A stretch of DNA of 64,000 nucleotides from Phytopseudomonas straminea (GCF_900112645.1 NZ_FOMO01000004.1:1-64000); one strand, 5' to 3'; counted from the stretch's first letter, positions 10,298-18,248 are shown. Notes: a model not told the origin generated them from the sequence alone. Program-made: numbers and translations.

Positions 10298-10636
10298 GTG
10301 TTCTACATAAAACGTAATGCCGAAGGCGAACTGCTGCGCGTGCAGCCCGAGCCTTTCGAGGGAATGAACGGCGAGCTGACGGCCGATAGCGAAGAGGCGC
10401 GAGCCTGGTTTTCCAATCAGAACGTGGAAAGCAGCCTGCTGCAACTCAAGCAGAGCGACCTGGACATGATCCGCGTGCTCGAGGATTTGATCGACGTGCT
10501 GATAAAGAAAGGCGTGGTGCGCATCACCGACCTGCCGGAGGCGGCCCAGAGCAAGTTGATGGGCCGCAGCCGAGCGCGTGACGCACTCGGCGGCATGAAC
10601 CGTTTGATCAACGACGAAGAGCGCGGCCTGATCTGA
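10298..10636 (+). CDS. Small conserved protein of unknown function (often labelled 'tryptophan synthase beta-like')
   Basis: A 112-residue soluble acidic protein starting at GTG 10298, chosen because a GCGGAGAAGG ribosome-binding site lies just upstream. I recognise the sequence start (MFYIKRNAEGELLRVQPEPF) as a Pseudomonas conserved protein that databases often call tryptophan synthase subunit beta. It has none of that enzyme's PLP features and is far too short, so the name should not be trusted. The C-terminal half reads as amphipathic helices. It sits between the adhesin and lapD and ends tail-to-tail with lapD: the two stop codons form TGATCA at 10634-10639. Confidence 0.75.
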   Translation: MFYIKRNAEGELLRVQPEPFEGMNGELTADSEEARAWFSNQNVESSLLQLKQSDLDMIRVLEDLIDVLIKKGVVRITDLPEAAQSKLMGRSRARDALGGMNRLINDEERGLI

Positions 10637-12568
10637 TCAGGCCCATGCCGCCGGCTCGCTGAACAGGCGCCCCTGCACCCCGCTGACGCCCATTTCCTGC
10701 AGTACTTGCCACTCCCCACGGGTTTCCACCCGCTCGGCGATCAAAGGCAGATCGATGCTGTTGGCCGCCCGCTGCATGGCCTCGATAAACAGGCGCTTGT
10801 CGCCTTCCTGATCGATGCCGCGAATGAAGCTGCCATCGACCTTCAGGTAAGCCAGGCCGAGTTTGGCCAGGTTACCGATCATGCTGAAGCGCCCACCGAA
10901 ATGCTGCAGACCCAGCTCGACACCCAGGCTGCGCAGCTTTCGGGTGATCGTCTCAAGCTCGGCAGGTCCGGGCAGTTGGCCTTCGTCCAGTTCCAGAATC
11001 AGACGGCCAGCGACTGCCGGATGCAGGCGTAGCCGTTCGTAGATCTGCTCCAGCACCCGTGCGTCACGCACGCTGCTGCCGGACAGGCTCAGCGCCAGCT
11101 TGCCGTCGTGACTAGCGAGCTGCGCCAGCAAGGCGTCAAGCATCACCAGATCCAGACGCGCGGTCCAGCCAAAGCGCTCCAGCCACGGCAGAAACTGGCC
11201 GGCGGGAATGGTTTCGCCGCGCTCATCGAGCAAACGCGCCAGTACCTTGTTGTGTAACACCTGAGTCGGCTCGGCAGCATTGACCACCGGCTGCGCGTAC
11301 TGCAGGAAACGCCCCTCCAGTAGTGCGCTGTCCAATAGACGGTGCCAGTCATTGCGCTCGCCGGGGGCAGCGGCTTGCGGGCGATGCTCGACGAACGCCC
11401 AATTGCTGTGGCTGTTGCTGACCGCTTCAGCCAGCGCGGCATCAAGTGCGCTATAGAGCTCGCTGCTGCTCGCCCCTGGTGCGAAGCTGGTGATACCGAT
11501 ATGCGCCACGGGTGAGCAGTCGCTGGCTCCGGTCTGCTGCAGCGACAGCAAGGCGTTGCTCAGTTGCTCGGCCAGTTGCTCGGCTTCCTGACGGTCGACA
11601 CCGGCAGCCAGCAAGGCGAATTCACCACCGCGGTTACGCGCCAGCAGGAAACGCCCCTGGCTGACCTGCTGCAGTTGTTCGGCCACAGCTTTGAGCAGTT
11701 GGTCGGTGCGCTGTCCGCCAATACGCTGGTTCAGCCCGGCTAGGTCATTAACCCGCAGCAGCATCAGCACACCGCTGCTGGCCCGCTCTTCACCTGTCAG
11801 GCGGGCCTCCAGGTCGAGGTCGAAATAGCGACGGTTGGCCAGCCCGGTCAGGCTGTCCTGGTAGGCTTCGGCGTGCAGTTTCTCGCTGCGCGAGGCTTCC
11901 TCGTCGAACAGTGTTTTGAGCTTTTCCACCATCTGGTTCATGGCGGCCACCACCCGGCGAAACTCCGGCGTGCGTGGCAGCTTGGAGGCACTGAGAAACT
12001 CGCGGCGGGCGATGGCGTTGGACTGCTCGACCATATACTCCAGCGGGCGCAGCTGCCGCTTGAGCAGCAGCACGCCCAGGCCGATGCACAGCAGGCTGAT
12101 CAGCGCCAGCCACAGGAAGGTGGCGTAGGCGGTCTGCCACAGCTTGGCGATGGCGAAATAAGGATGGCTGACCACTTCGACATGGGCTGCCTGGTTCCAG
12201 CCGTCACTGACGATGGCGTCGCCCTGGGCCGGCGCCAGGTCTACCAGATCGGCGAACCACTGCGGCGCGCCGCGCCCCAGGCTCGGGCCGGAACGCTCGA
12301 CCAGCACCTTGTCGTCGGGGCCGATCACGCGGATGCTCTCGAAATAGCCGCTGTCGAAGATCGAGCTGACCATCAGTTCCAGCATCGCCGGGTCGTCCAG
12401 GTGCGAGCCAAGCGACAAGCCCAGCGCCGTGGCGGCGTCCTGCGCATGGGAGCGCAACTGGTTGACCTGCTGCTCGCGCGAGCTCTCCACGTTGACCACG
12501 ACGCTGCCGGCGAAACTCACCAGCATCAGCACGCAGATGGCGACACACAACTGCTTGAACAGTGACAT
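10637..12568 (-). CDS. lapD: LapD-type c-di-GMP receptor controlling adhesin release
   Basis: Inner-membrane receptor of 643 residues. In the known Lap system, c-di-GMP binding lets its periplasmic domain hold LapG away from LapA. Visible order: N-terminal membrane segment (about 6-25), periplasmic LapD/MoxY-type domain, second membrane segment plus HAMP, degenerate GGDEF (RGGEF in place of GGDEF) and degenerate EAL (KVLARL in place of EAL). The degeneracies match the LapD pattern and argue for binding rather than catalysis. I chose ATG 12568 over an upstream in-frame start at 12691, because GAGGAG lies 7 nt before it and the membrane segment follows directly. lapG ends 20 bp upstream, so the two are likely co-transcribed. 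Confidence 0.93.
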   Translation of the reverse strand: MSLFKQLCVAICVLMLVSFAGSVVVNVESSREQQVNQLRSHAQDAATALGLSLGSHLDDPAMLELMVSSIFDSGYFESIRVIGPDDKVLVERSGPSLGRGAPQWFADLVDLAPAQGDAIVSDGWNQAAHVEVVSHPYFAIAKLWQTAYATFLWLALISLLCIGLGVLLLKRQLRPLEYMVEQSNAIARREFLSASKLPRTPEFRRVVAAMNQMVEKLKTLFDEEASRSEKLHAEAYQDSLTGLANRRYFDLDLEARLTGEERASSGVLMLLRVNDLAGLNQRIGGQRTDQLLKAVAEQLQQVSQGRFLLARNRGGEFALLAAGVDRQEAEQLAEQLSNALLSLQQTGASDCSPVAHIGITSFAPGASSSELYSALDAALAEAVSNSHSNWAFVEHRPQAAAPGERNDWHRLLDSALLEGRFLQYAQPVVNAAEPTQVLHNKVLARLLDERGETIPAGQFLPWLERFGWTARLDLVMLDALLAQLASHDGKLALSLSGSSVRDARVLEQIYERLRLHPAVAGRLILELDEGQLPGPAELETITRKLRSLGVELGLQHFGGRFSMIGNLAKLGLAYLKVDGSFIRGIDQEGDKRLFIEAMQRAANSIDLPLIAERVETRGEWQVLQEMGVSGVQGRLFSEPAAWA

Positions 12569-12588
12569 GCACAACTCCTCGCTACGCC

Positions 12589-13284
12589 TTAAGGAAACCC
12601 TTCGGCGCGCATTTTCTTCAACAAATCCTGCCAGCGCGAAAGGCGCTTGCTGTCTCCCACCTGTTTGCCGCCTGCCGGCCCGGGCACCCACAGCCCTTCG
12701 GCGTTGAAGGCATACACGGGCACCAGATCCCGGCGTTCGGTCGCCGGTTCGATGGCATCGATCAGGTTATCCAGTACCAGCGGTACCGAGGTGGGGGTCG
12801 GGTAATAGGTCAACACCATGTGCGCCTGGTTCAGGCGCACGGCTTTTACGTAGGTGATGCGCAGCTTTTCAGGCGGCACGCCCAGCTCGCGCAGGCTGAA
12901 ATACTTGGCGATGGCGTAGTCTTCACAATCGGCCGCGCCGCGCATCAGCGCCTCGACAGGCGTCGCCCAGTAGTCGGCAACACCCCAGATTTCCTGGTCA
13001 TCACGAAAACGCAGTTGCAGATTGAAGAAGCGGTTTACAGCCTTGAGCTGGTCGGCCTCGGGAGCATTGCGCTGCTCGTCGAGCAGGCGCTGCCAGGCAT
13101 CTATACGCGGTTTGCCGGCGCCCAGCGGGCCGTAGAGTTTTTCGGCGCGGGCGGCAATACGCTGGAAGTCCCACTGCGCCTGCAGCCCGCCCGCCACCAG
13201 CGACAGGGCGAGCAGCCACGCCACCAGCACAGGCCAGCGAGAACGAAGTGAGAGAACGCCAGAACCGCCGATGGGCACGACCAT
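12589..13284 (-). CDS. lapG: LapG-type periplasmic cysteine protease
   Basis: Bacterial transglutaminase-like cysteine protease of 231 residues. In the known pathway it clips LapA near its N-terminus and releases the adhesin when c-di-GMP falls. The triad is visible as C120 (in DCEDYA), H155 (in QAHMVL) and D172 (in LDNL). A hydrophobic segment at about 18-34 acts as signal peptide or anchor. The protein has the usual LapG length and is encoded directly upstream of lapD. ATG 13284 is the first good start and fits the signal segment. Confidence 0.93.
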   Translation of the reverse strand: MVVPIGGSGVLSLRSRWPVLVAWLLALSLVAGGLQAQWDFQRIAARAEKLYGPLGAGKPRIDAWQRLLDEQRNAPEADQLKAVNRFFNLQLRFRDDQEIWGVADYWATPVEALMRGAADCEDYAIAKYFSLRELGVPPEKLRITYVKAVRLNQAHMVLTYYPTPTSVPLVLDNLIDAIEPATERRDLVPVYAFNAEGLWVPGPAGGKQVGDSKRLSRWQDLLKKMRAEGFP

Positions 13285-13367
13285 GCTTCCAGACAGGCAA
13301 CGCCATCATGGTGCGGTGCGTAAGGCTAAAAAACAATTGCTAGATGCCACTACAGGCGACGAACGTG

Positions 13368-13393
13368 CCGATGCGCACCGGGGTGCGCATCGG
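13368..13393 (-). terminator. Strong hairpin between the lipoprotein gene and lapG
   Basis: A near-perfect 12-bp inverted repeat (CCGATGCGCACC / GGTGCGCATCGG) with almost no spacer follows the lipoprotein gene on the minus strand. No T-run is adjacent; a T-rich stretch lies about 30 nt further on. The terminator role is inferred. Confidence 0.45.
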
Positions 13394-13401
13394 TGGGGCT
13401 G

Positions 13402-13830
13402 TCAGCGCTCGCGCATGGGCATGCCCTGGATACGCTGAGGCGCCTCGCGCGGCTGCCATTGCGGGGGTGACGGGCGCGGCCGCTGCTGTTGCTGGTAGTG
13501 ATAACGCTGCCCCTCCCAACCCGGCGGCGGTGCCGGACGGTAGTCAGGACGATTGCGGTCGTGACGGCCGTAATAACGCGGGTCGTAGGCCGGTGTGCTG
13601 TAGTACCGAGGCGGTGGTGGGGGCGCCGGTACGTAGTAAACCGGCGGTGGGTAGCGGCGGTCCTCGTAGACGTAAACCCTGGGTGCGCCATAGACCTCGG
13701 TGCGTTCCACATAGGTGCCCGGGTAATACTGACGTTCGTAATAGCGGTTGCCATAACGGCTATCGCCATACACAGCGCAGCCAGCCAGCGAAAAACCCAA
13801 CAACGCGATGAGCATGGATTTGCGAATCAT
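13402..13830 (-). CDS. Tyr/Pro-rich putative lipoprotein
   Basis: A 142-residue secreted protein whose N-terminus (MIRKSMLIALLGFSLAGC) is a lipoprotein signal with lipobox LAGC and acyl Cys18. The mature part is very rich in Tyr, Pro and Arg (runs such as YYVPAPPPPPRYY) and lacks a recognisable domain. It is probably an extended cell-envelope protein. ATG 13830 has a GGAGG site about 8 nt upstream. It is transcribed toward lapG but a hairpin separates them, so a link to the Lap system is unproven. Function is unknown. Confidence 0.75.
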   Translation of the reverse strand: MIRKSMLIALLGFSLAGCAVYGDSRYGNRYYERQYYPGTYVERTEVYGAPRVYVYEDRRYPPPVYYVPAPPPPPRYYSTPAYDPRYYGRHDRNRPDYRPAPPPGWEGQRYHYQQQQRPRPSPPQWQPREAPQRIQGMPMRER

Positions 13831-14011
13831 AGGCGGCCTCCTTCGACCGCGAATAGCGCATCGGCGGCTGCCGATGCCGGGGATATCCCCAGCCCATCAG
13901 ACAACCTCGACATTGCCGAATCCGCTCCACTCGTCGCTCAGTCGCTACAAATCATTTCAACGGCGCCATGAGTATTCGACGCGCTGAAAGTGCGCACACA
14001 TCAATATTCAC

Positions 14012-14026
14012 GCACCAGCACGGCGC
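14012..14026 (+). promoter_or_regulatory. Possible NtrC-type enhancer site
   Basis: GCACC-AGCAC-GGCGC resembles the NtrC dyad GCACC-N5-GGTGC with one change. It lies about 55 nt before the sigma-54 -24 element at 14082. A weak match, given weight only by that promoter. Elsewhere the 13831-14080 stretch upstream of the guanidine operon shows no gene. Confidence 0.35.
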
Positions 14027-14080
14027 ACCTATTTTCCATACGAGACCAGCCAGTGCGCTGCCGCGGTGCTTTTCAGCGTC

Positions 14081-14096
14081 TGGCATGATCCTCGCT
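14081..14096 (+). promoter_or_regulatory. Sigma-54 promoter of the guanidine transporter unit
   Basis: TGGCATGATCCTCGCT matches the sigma-54 (-24/-12) consensus TGGCACG-N4-TTGCT, with GG at 14082-14083 and GC at 14094-14095 separated by the required 10 nt. The motif TGGCAYG-N4-TCGCT recurs at the two other promoters of this locus. The start site is predicted near 14107, about 60 nt before the riboswitch. Implies nitrogen-limitation (NtrC) control. Confidence 0.75.
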
Positions 14097-14159
14097 TTGT
14101 AACAGATATGCAGGAATGTCCTCGGCCTTGGCCAGGACTGCGGCATCACAATTTGCAAT

Positions 14160-14262
14160 AGCCGACTAGGGTTCCGGTTCGCCAGAGATAGGCGAACGAC
14201 TGGTCCGAGAGTTGGCGACCTCCGAGGAGGTTACACGGCGGGACAAAAGCCCGGGAGAACGC
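14160..14262 (+). promoter_or_regulatory. Guanidine-I (ykkC) riboswitch, copy 1
   Basis: The core ykkC signatures appear in order: CTAGGGTTCCG at 14166, ACTGGTCCGAGAG near 14199, and ACACGGCGGGACAAAAGCCC near 14233 followed by GGGAGA. This RNA class binds free guanidinium and turns genes on. An anti-Shine-Dalgarno candidate (CCTCC at 14288-14292) can pair with GGAGG at 14313-14317, suggesting translational control. A pre-aptamer hairpin sits at 14118-14138. Confidence 0.95.
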
Positions 14263-14321
14263 GCCCCAGCCATGGGACATGCCGCGCCCTCCTGCCCGCA
14301 CTTTCTCGAACTGGAGGTCCT

Positions 14322-14456
14322 ATGCCCACGCCCCATCGCTTCTCCGTTCTCGCCGCGGATCTCGTGGCAGCCTCCATCTTCAGCAGACGACCAGCATCCA
14401 CCTGCCCAGGTTGTAGGCTGGACCGGACCGCCGCCTTGCACTTCCAACTCCTGTAA
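14322..14456 (+). pseudogene. 44-codon leader ORF, probable remnant of a duplicated binding-protein start
   Basis: ATG 14322 has a strong site (CTGGAGGTCC) and lies 156 nt after the riboswitch CTAGGG. The true binding-protein gene starts 158 nt after the same landmark in copy 2, with the same CTGGAGGT context. Its first 20 residues resemble that gene's signal peptide (HRFSVLAADLVAASIFS against NRLLILATAGLAALLSFS), after which it stops at TAA 14454. The permease ATG follows 10 nt later with only a weak site of its own, so this ORF may now serve translational coupling. Confidence 0.55.
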
Positions 14457-14466
14457 CGAGATCGCC

Positions 14467-15282
14467 ATGCGCCTGATCAACCGACATCCCGACCGGGCTG
14501 GCCGCCTGCTGCTGGTGTTACTGCCCTTCGCCCTGCTGCTGTTCGCCTATTTCACTGGCTCGGCGCAGCGCCTGGCCGAAAACCCCAATGACAAGCTGCT
14601 GCCCAGCGCCAGCCAGATGGTCGCCGCCGTTGACCGCCTGGCCTTTACCGAAGACAAGCGCACCGGCGAATACGCTTTCTGGCAGGACACCGCCTCCAGC
14701 CTCACGCGCCTGGCTACCGGCATCGGCATCGCCGCCGTGGTCGGCCTGTGCCTGGGCATCGCCGCCGGCATCCTACCGCTGCTCGGCGCGCCGCTGTCGC
14801 CGCTACTCACCGTGCTGTCGATGGTGCCGCCGCTGGCCATCCTGCCGATCCTGTTCATCGTTTTCGGCCTGGGCGAGCTGTCCAAGGTGATGCTGATCGT
14901 CATCGGCATCACCCCGATCCTCGCCCGTGATCTGGAGCAGCGCGCCCGGGAAATCCCCCAGGAGCTGCTGATCAAGGCCCAGACCCTTGGCGCCAGCACC
15001 TGGACATTGATCCTGCGCGTGGTACTGCCGCAACTGCTACCGCGCCTGCTGATCGCCCTGCGCCTGGTGCTGGGTTCGGCCTGGCTGTTCCTGATTGCCG
15101 CCGAAGCCATCGCCAGCACCGACGGCCTGGGCTATCGCATTTTCCTGGTACGCCGCTACATGGCCATGGACGTGATCCTGCCCTACGTGGTGTGGATCAC
15201 CCTACTCGCCTGGTCGATGGACCTGGGCCTGCGCCAGCTTACCCGGCTGTGCTTTCCCTGGTACGAGGGGGCCAAGGCATGA
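14467..15282 (+). CDS. ABC transporter permease for guanidine (NrtB/SsuC-like)
   Basis: Inner-membrane permease of 271 residues with about six hydrophobic segments. The EAA-type loop lies around QTLGASTWTLILRVVLPQLL, where the ATPase docks. It belongs to the nitrate/taurine/urea-type family often annotated as a putative urea transporter; the guanidine-I riboswitch upstream argues that guanidine is the substrate. I chose ATG 14467 because longer frames run through the riboswitch. Its Shine-Dalgarno is weak (AACGAG), consistent with coupling to the 44-codon ORF ending 10 nt before. It overlaps the ATPase gene by ATGA. Confidence 0.88.
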   Translation: MRLINRHPDRAGRLLLVLLPFALLLFAYFTGSAQRLAENPNDKLLPSASQMVAAVDRLAFTEDKRTGEYAFWQDTASSLTRLATGIGIAAVVGLCLGIAAGILPLLGAPLSPLLTVLSMVPPLAILPILFIVFGLGELSKVMLIVIGITPILARDLEQRAREIPQELLIKAQTLGASTWTLILRVVLPQLLPRLLIALRLVLGSAWLFLIAAEAIASTDGLGYRIFLVRRYMAMDVILPYVVWITLLAWSMDLGLRQLTRLCFPWYEGAKA

Positions 15283-16082
15283 GCAATAACAAAACCGGCG
15301 CAGCAGGCGCTTTCATCGAAGTCAAGAACGTTTGGCAGCAGTATGGCGACCAAACCGTCCTGGAACGCCTCAACCTGTCCATCACCGAAGGCGAGTTCTG
15401 CACCCTGGTCGGCGCTTCCGGCTGTGGCAAGTCGACCTTTCTGCGCCTGCTGCTGGGCCAGGAACGCCCCAGCAAGGGCGAGATCCTGCTGGACGGCAAA
15501 CCATTGGCTGGAGAGCCGGACGCCAGCCGCGGCGTGGTGTTCCAACGCTACTCGGTATTCCCGCACCTGAGCGTGCTGGATAACGTCGCCATCGGCCTGG
15601 AGCTGCCGCGCTCCGCCCTGCTCGGCCGGCTGTTCGGCAGAGCCAAGCGCGCCGCCCGCGAGCAAGCTGCCGAGCTGTTGAAAAAAGTTGGTCTCGGCCA
15701 TGCCCTGGACAAGTACCCCAGCCAGCTCTCGGGCGGCATGCAGCAGCGCCTGGCGATTGCCCAGGCACTGATCATGAAGCCGCGCGTGCTGTTGCTCGAC
15801 GAGCCCTTCGGCGCGCTGGACCCCGGTATCCGCAAGGACATGCATGCCCTGCTGCTCGAACTGTGGCGCGAGACCGGCCTGACCGTCTTCATGGTCACCC
15901 ATGACCTGTCCGAAGGCTTCAGTCTCGGCACCCGTTTGATGGTGTTCGACAAGACCCGCATCGACCCGCACGCGCCGAATGCCTTTGGGGCCCGCATCAC
16001 CTACGACATTCCGCTCAACGAAACCCGCAAGGCAGAGTCGCCGCTACCCAGCGAGCTGACCGCGCGCATCGCCGCAGGCTGA
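15279..16082 (+). CDS. ABC transporter ATPase for guanidine (NrtD/SsuB-like)
   Basis: Cytoplasmic ATP-binding subunit of 267 residues. Visible: Walker A GASGCGKST, Q-loop region VVFQRYSVFPH, signature LSGGMQQR, Walker B VLLLDEPFGALD, and the H-loop in MVTHD. The start ATG 15279 overlaps the permease stop (ATGA), indicating translational coupling; a longer upstream frame would run into the permease. It completes the transporter with the permease here and the binding protein encoded at 18647, a split arrangement. A REP-like inverted repeat follows it. Confidence 0.9.
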   Translation: MSNNKTGAAGAFIEVKNVWQQYGDQTVLERLNLSITEGEFCTLVGASGCGKSTFLRLLLGQERPSKGEILLDGKPLAGEPDASRGVVFQRYSVFPHLSVLDNVAIGLELPRSALLGRLFGRAKRAAREQAAELLKKVGLGHALDKYPSQLSGGMQQRLAIAQALIMKPRVLLLDEPFGALDPGIRKDMHALLLELWRETGLTVFMVTHDLSEGFSLGTRLMVFDKTRIDPHAPNAFGARITYDIPLNETRKAESPLPSELTARIAAG

Positions 16083-16100
16083 CCACAAGGTCAAAGCATC

Positions 16101-16165
16101 GAGGCTAAAGCCCCTCCCACGCATCGCGTAGGGCCACACGACTGTGGGAGGCGCTTCAGCGGCGA
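16101..16165. repeat. REP-type inverted pair
   Basis: GGCTAAAGCCCCTCCCAC at 16103-16120 faces GTGGGAGGCGCTTCAGCGGC at 16144-16163. The arms share the GTGGGAG...GCTT core typical of Pseudomonas REP sequences. It lies between the ATPase gene and the convergent unknown gene, and may act as a terminator for both. Confidence 0.65.
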
Positions 16166-16191
16166 GCCTTTAAGCGGACGCGGCTAGCGGC

Positions 16192-17124
16192 CTAACTCAG
16201 CACCTGCAGATACCGCGACAGGGTTTCGCGCTCGGCGGCGAACCACCGCTGCGCATCCACGGTGGATGGTGTGGTGAGGTCAGCGCGCCAATCCGGCTCC
16301 AGGGTATCGATGACGAAGGTGCGCACCACCGCGCGGCCGTCCGCCCGCAGCAGATGCTGGCAGACACGCCCCGCCACCGGAATATCAAAGCCGTCCAGCG
16401 CAACGCTCTGCCCCACCAGCGCCGGCTGGGTGGACAGCGCCACCTGATAACGCCCCTGTTCGTCGGCATACGCTAGCGAGGTTTCGCAGCCCAATAGCAG
16501 CGCCAACGCCTCCCCATCACCTTGCGCTTGCTCAACCCGTTCGCGCAGTTGCAGCCCCGGCTCTAGCGGCTCTACCGCCCGCCCCTGCACCCAGCCAAGC
16601 TGCTCGCCGCAGAGAATCAAGCCGCCACCGTGCTGCAGCACTTCGCCGGTTTCGGCGTCGCACTCCTCCAACAAACGCAGGCCGATGAGTGGCCCGCTGC
16701 TGGCTTGCAGGCGCCAGTCCTCGACATAGGCGCCGCTGGTACCGAACTCGATCATGCAGTTGCCGATGCGTTGCAACTGCGCCGGCTCCGGCCAGCGGTT
16801 GTGCAGTTGCAGGCTCACGCCGCCGTGCCAGCTCAGGTAGCCGTTCTCCCAGAGACTGTCGGCCACCCAGCCCTCGTGGTTGGCAAGTTGGCGCAGCTCG
16901 GCGGCGGTGTAATCCTGCCAGGCACGCATGGGCAGCGCGGGTGCGTCCGGCAGGCGTAGATCGATGGTGAAGGTGCGACTCTGCAGCCAGTGCACCTGGG
17001 TACGCTCATCGCTGCGGCCATCAGCGAAGCTGATGGTGCGGCGGCGAAAGTGCCCGAGCATCCAGTCCGGCACGCTGCCTTCAGCGCGTTGCGGGTAACG
17101 GGCCGCCAGTTCGAGCAGGTTCAT
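16192..17124 (-). CDS. Unrecognised protein co-encoded with the oxygenase
   Basis: A 310-residue soluble protein with no signal peptide or membrane segment. I do not recognise its family. It is rich in Trp, Gly and alternating hydrophobic stretches, suggesting a beta-barrel or beta-sandwich fold. Its middle (GNCMIEFGTSGAYVEDWRLQ, then GLRLLEECDAETGEVLQHGG) resembles a lipocalin-like hairpin series, but that is only an impression. ATG 17124 overlaps the oxygenase stop (ATGA), so the two proteins are translationally coupled and probably act together. An upstream extension of the frame lies inside the oxygenase and is discarded. Its position between the two guanidine riboswitch units suggests a role in nitrogen scavenging. 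Confidence 0.75.
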   Translation of the reverse strand: MNLLELAARYPQRAEGSVPDWMLGHFRRRTISFADGRSDERTQVHWLQSRTFTIDLRLPDAPALPMRAWQDYTAAELRQLANHEGWVADSLWENGYLSWHGGVSLQLHNRWPEPAQLQRIGNCMIEFGTSGAYVEDWRLQASSGPLIGLRLLEECDAETGEVLQHGGGLILCGEQLGWVQGRAVEPLEPGLQLRERVEQAQGDGEALALLLGCETSLAYADEQGRYQVALSTQPALVGQSVALDGFDIPVAGRVCQHLLRADGRAVVRTFVIDTLEPDWRADLTTPSTVDAQRWFAAERETLSRYLQVLS

Positions 17125-18146
17125 GCCGTCACCTCTCGATTGCCCATGCCAAAGCTGGACAAGCCTGCCGCGCCCTCGGGCAGTTGCAGCGAACCATCCT
17201 CCAGGCGCTTGCGCAGGTAATGAAAGGTCTGCGCCGTCTGGGCGAACAGGTGGTCGCCGCAGCTCACGGGCGTGTATACCCGCTCGCCACGGGGCGGCAG
17301 GCCGGCGATCGGGGCGATGCGCGTCGGGTAATCGCAGGCGCAGAACAGCGGAAAGGCGAAGCGCTCCTCGCTGACCTTGCGCACGCGGTGCGAGGTGGCG
17401 ACGAAATGGCCGTTGCTGAGTACCTCGAGCATGTCGCCGATGTTGATCACGAAGGCGTCCTCTACCAGAGGCACGTCGATCCACTGGCCGTCGCCATTGA
17501 GTACCTGCAGGCCCTCGGCGGTGGGCAGCAGAATGGTGAAACACTCGTAGTCGGTGTGCGCACCGATACCGGGGCGGTCGGCCACCGGATCCGGGTCGAG
17601 CGGGTAATGAATCATCCGTAACTGGCTGGTGGGCTGCCGGGTGATGCCGGCGAAGGTGTCTTCGGCAAGCCCCAACGCCAGGGCGAAGCCGCGAAACAGC
17701 GTGTCACCCAGGGCCAGCGCCGCCCGATAGTAGGCGCCGACCTCGCGTTTGAAGTCCGCCGAGTCCGGCCACTGCGTTGGTCCCAGCAGCGGATAGACCT
17801 GAGGCGCATCGGTGTAATCGTAATTGACGTCGTAGGCTTCCTTGAGATCCTTGCTGCCGCCGGCGAACTGCTCCTCGTCCTCCGGCACGTAGCCGCTGTG
17901 GTTGCTCGACTGACCGATGTAGAAACGCATCTTCTCTTGCAGCGGGCGGGCGAAGAAGCGGCGGGCCTGGCAGATCAGCCCGTCGCGCAGCTCAGCGGAA
18001 ATACCGTGCCCGGTGATCTGCAAAAAACCGACGTCACGCGCCGCTCGCCCCAGCTCGTCAGCGACGCGCTGGCGTTCGGCCAGATCCTCGGCGTAAAGCC
18101 CGGAAACGTCGATCACCGGAATGGAGGTGAAATGGGTATGCGCCAT
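17121..18146 (-). CDS. 2-oxoglutarate/Fe(II)-dependent oxygenase of the isopenicillin N synthase family
   Basis: A 341-residue non-haem iron oxygenase. N-terminal DIOX_N-like part (IPVIDVSGL, then RDVGFLQITGHGI), then the double-stranded beta-helix with iron ligands H197 and D199 (HTDYECFTIL) and H253 (TSHRVRK). The co-substrate arginine is probably R262 in ERFAFPLF; the usual RxS is RxA here. The substrate is unknown. Relatives that act on guanidino compounds (ethylene-forming enzyme, plant homoarginine 6-hydroxylases) release guanidine, so a similar job is an attractive inference here. ATG 18146 has GGGAG upstream. A sigma-54 motif precedes it and the gene is coupled to the unknown gene downstream. 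Confidence 0.88.
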   Translation of the reverse strand: MAHTHFTSIPVIDVSGLYAEDLAERQRVADELGRAARDVGFLQITGHGISAELRDGLICQARRFFARPLQEKMRFYIGQSSNHSGYVPEDEEQFAGGSKDLKEAYDVNYDYTDAPQVYPLLGPTQWPDSADFKREVGAYYRAALALGDTLFRGFALALGLAEDTFAGITRQPTSQLRMIHYPLDPDPVADRPGIGAHTDYECFTILLPTAEGLQVLNGDGQWIDVPLVEDAFVINIGDMLEVLSNGHFVATSHRVRKVSEERFAFPLFCACDYPTRIAPIAGLPPRGERVYTPVSCGDHLFAQTAQTFHYLRKRLEDGSLQLPEGAAGLSSFGMGNREVTA

Positions 18147-18248
18147 GGCAAGCTCCCTTGAACAAGTGAGTTACCTGGTCGTCCAGACGAGCAGCGGGTC
18201 GGGTCGTCCCGAGGGCAGCCGCAAGGCCATCCCTGCAAGCGGATCGGT

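Noticed and set aside
10298..10636. Tryptophan synthase beta subunit
   Set aside because: Too short and no PLP lysine motif; the name is a propagated database label.
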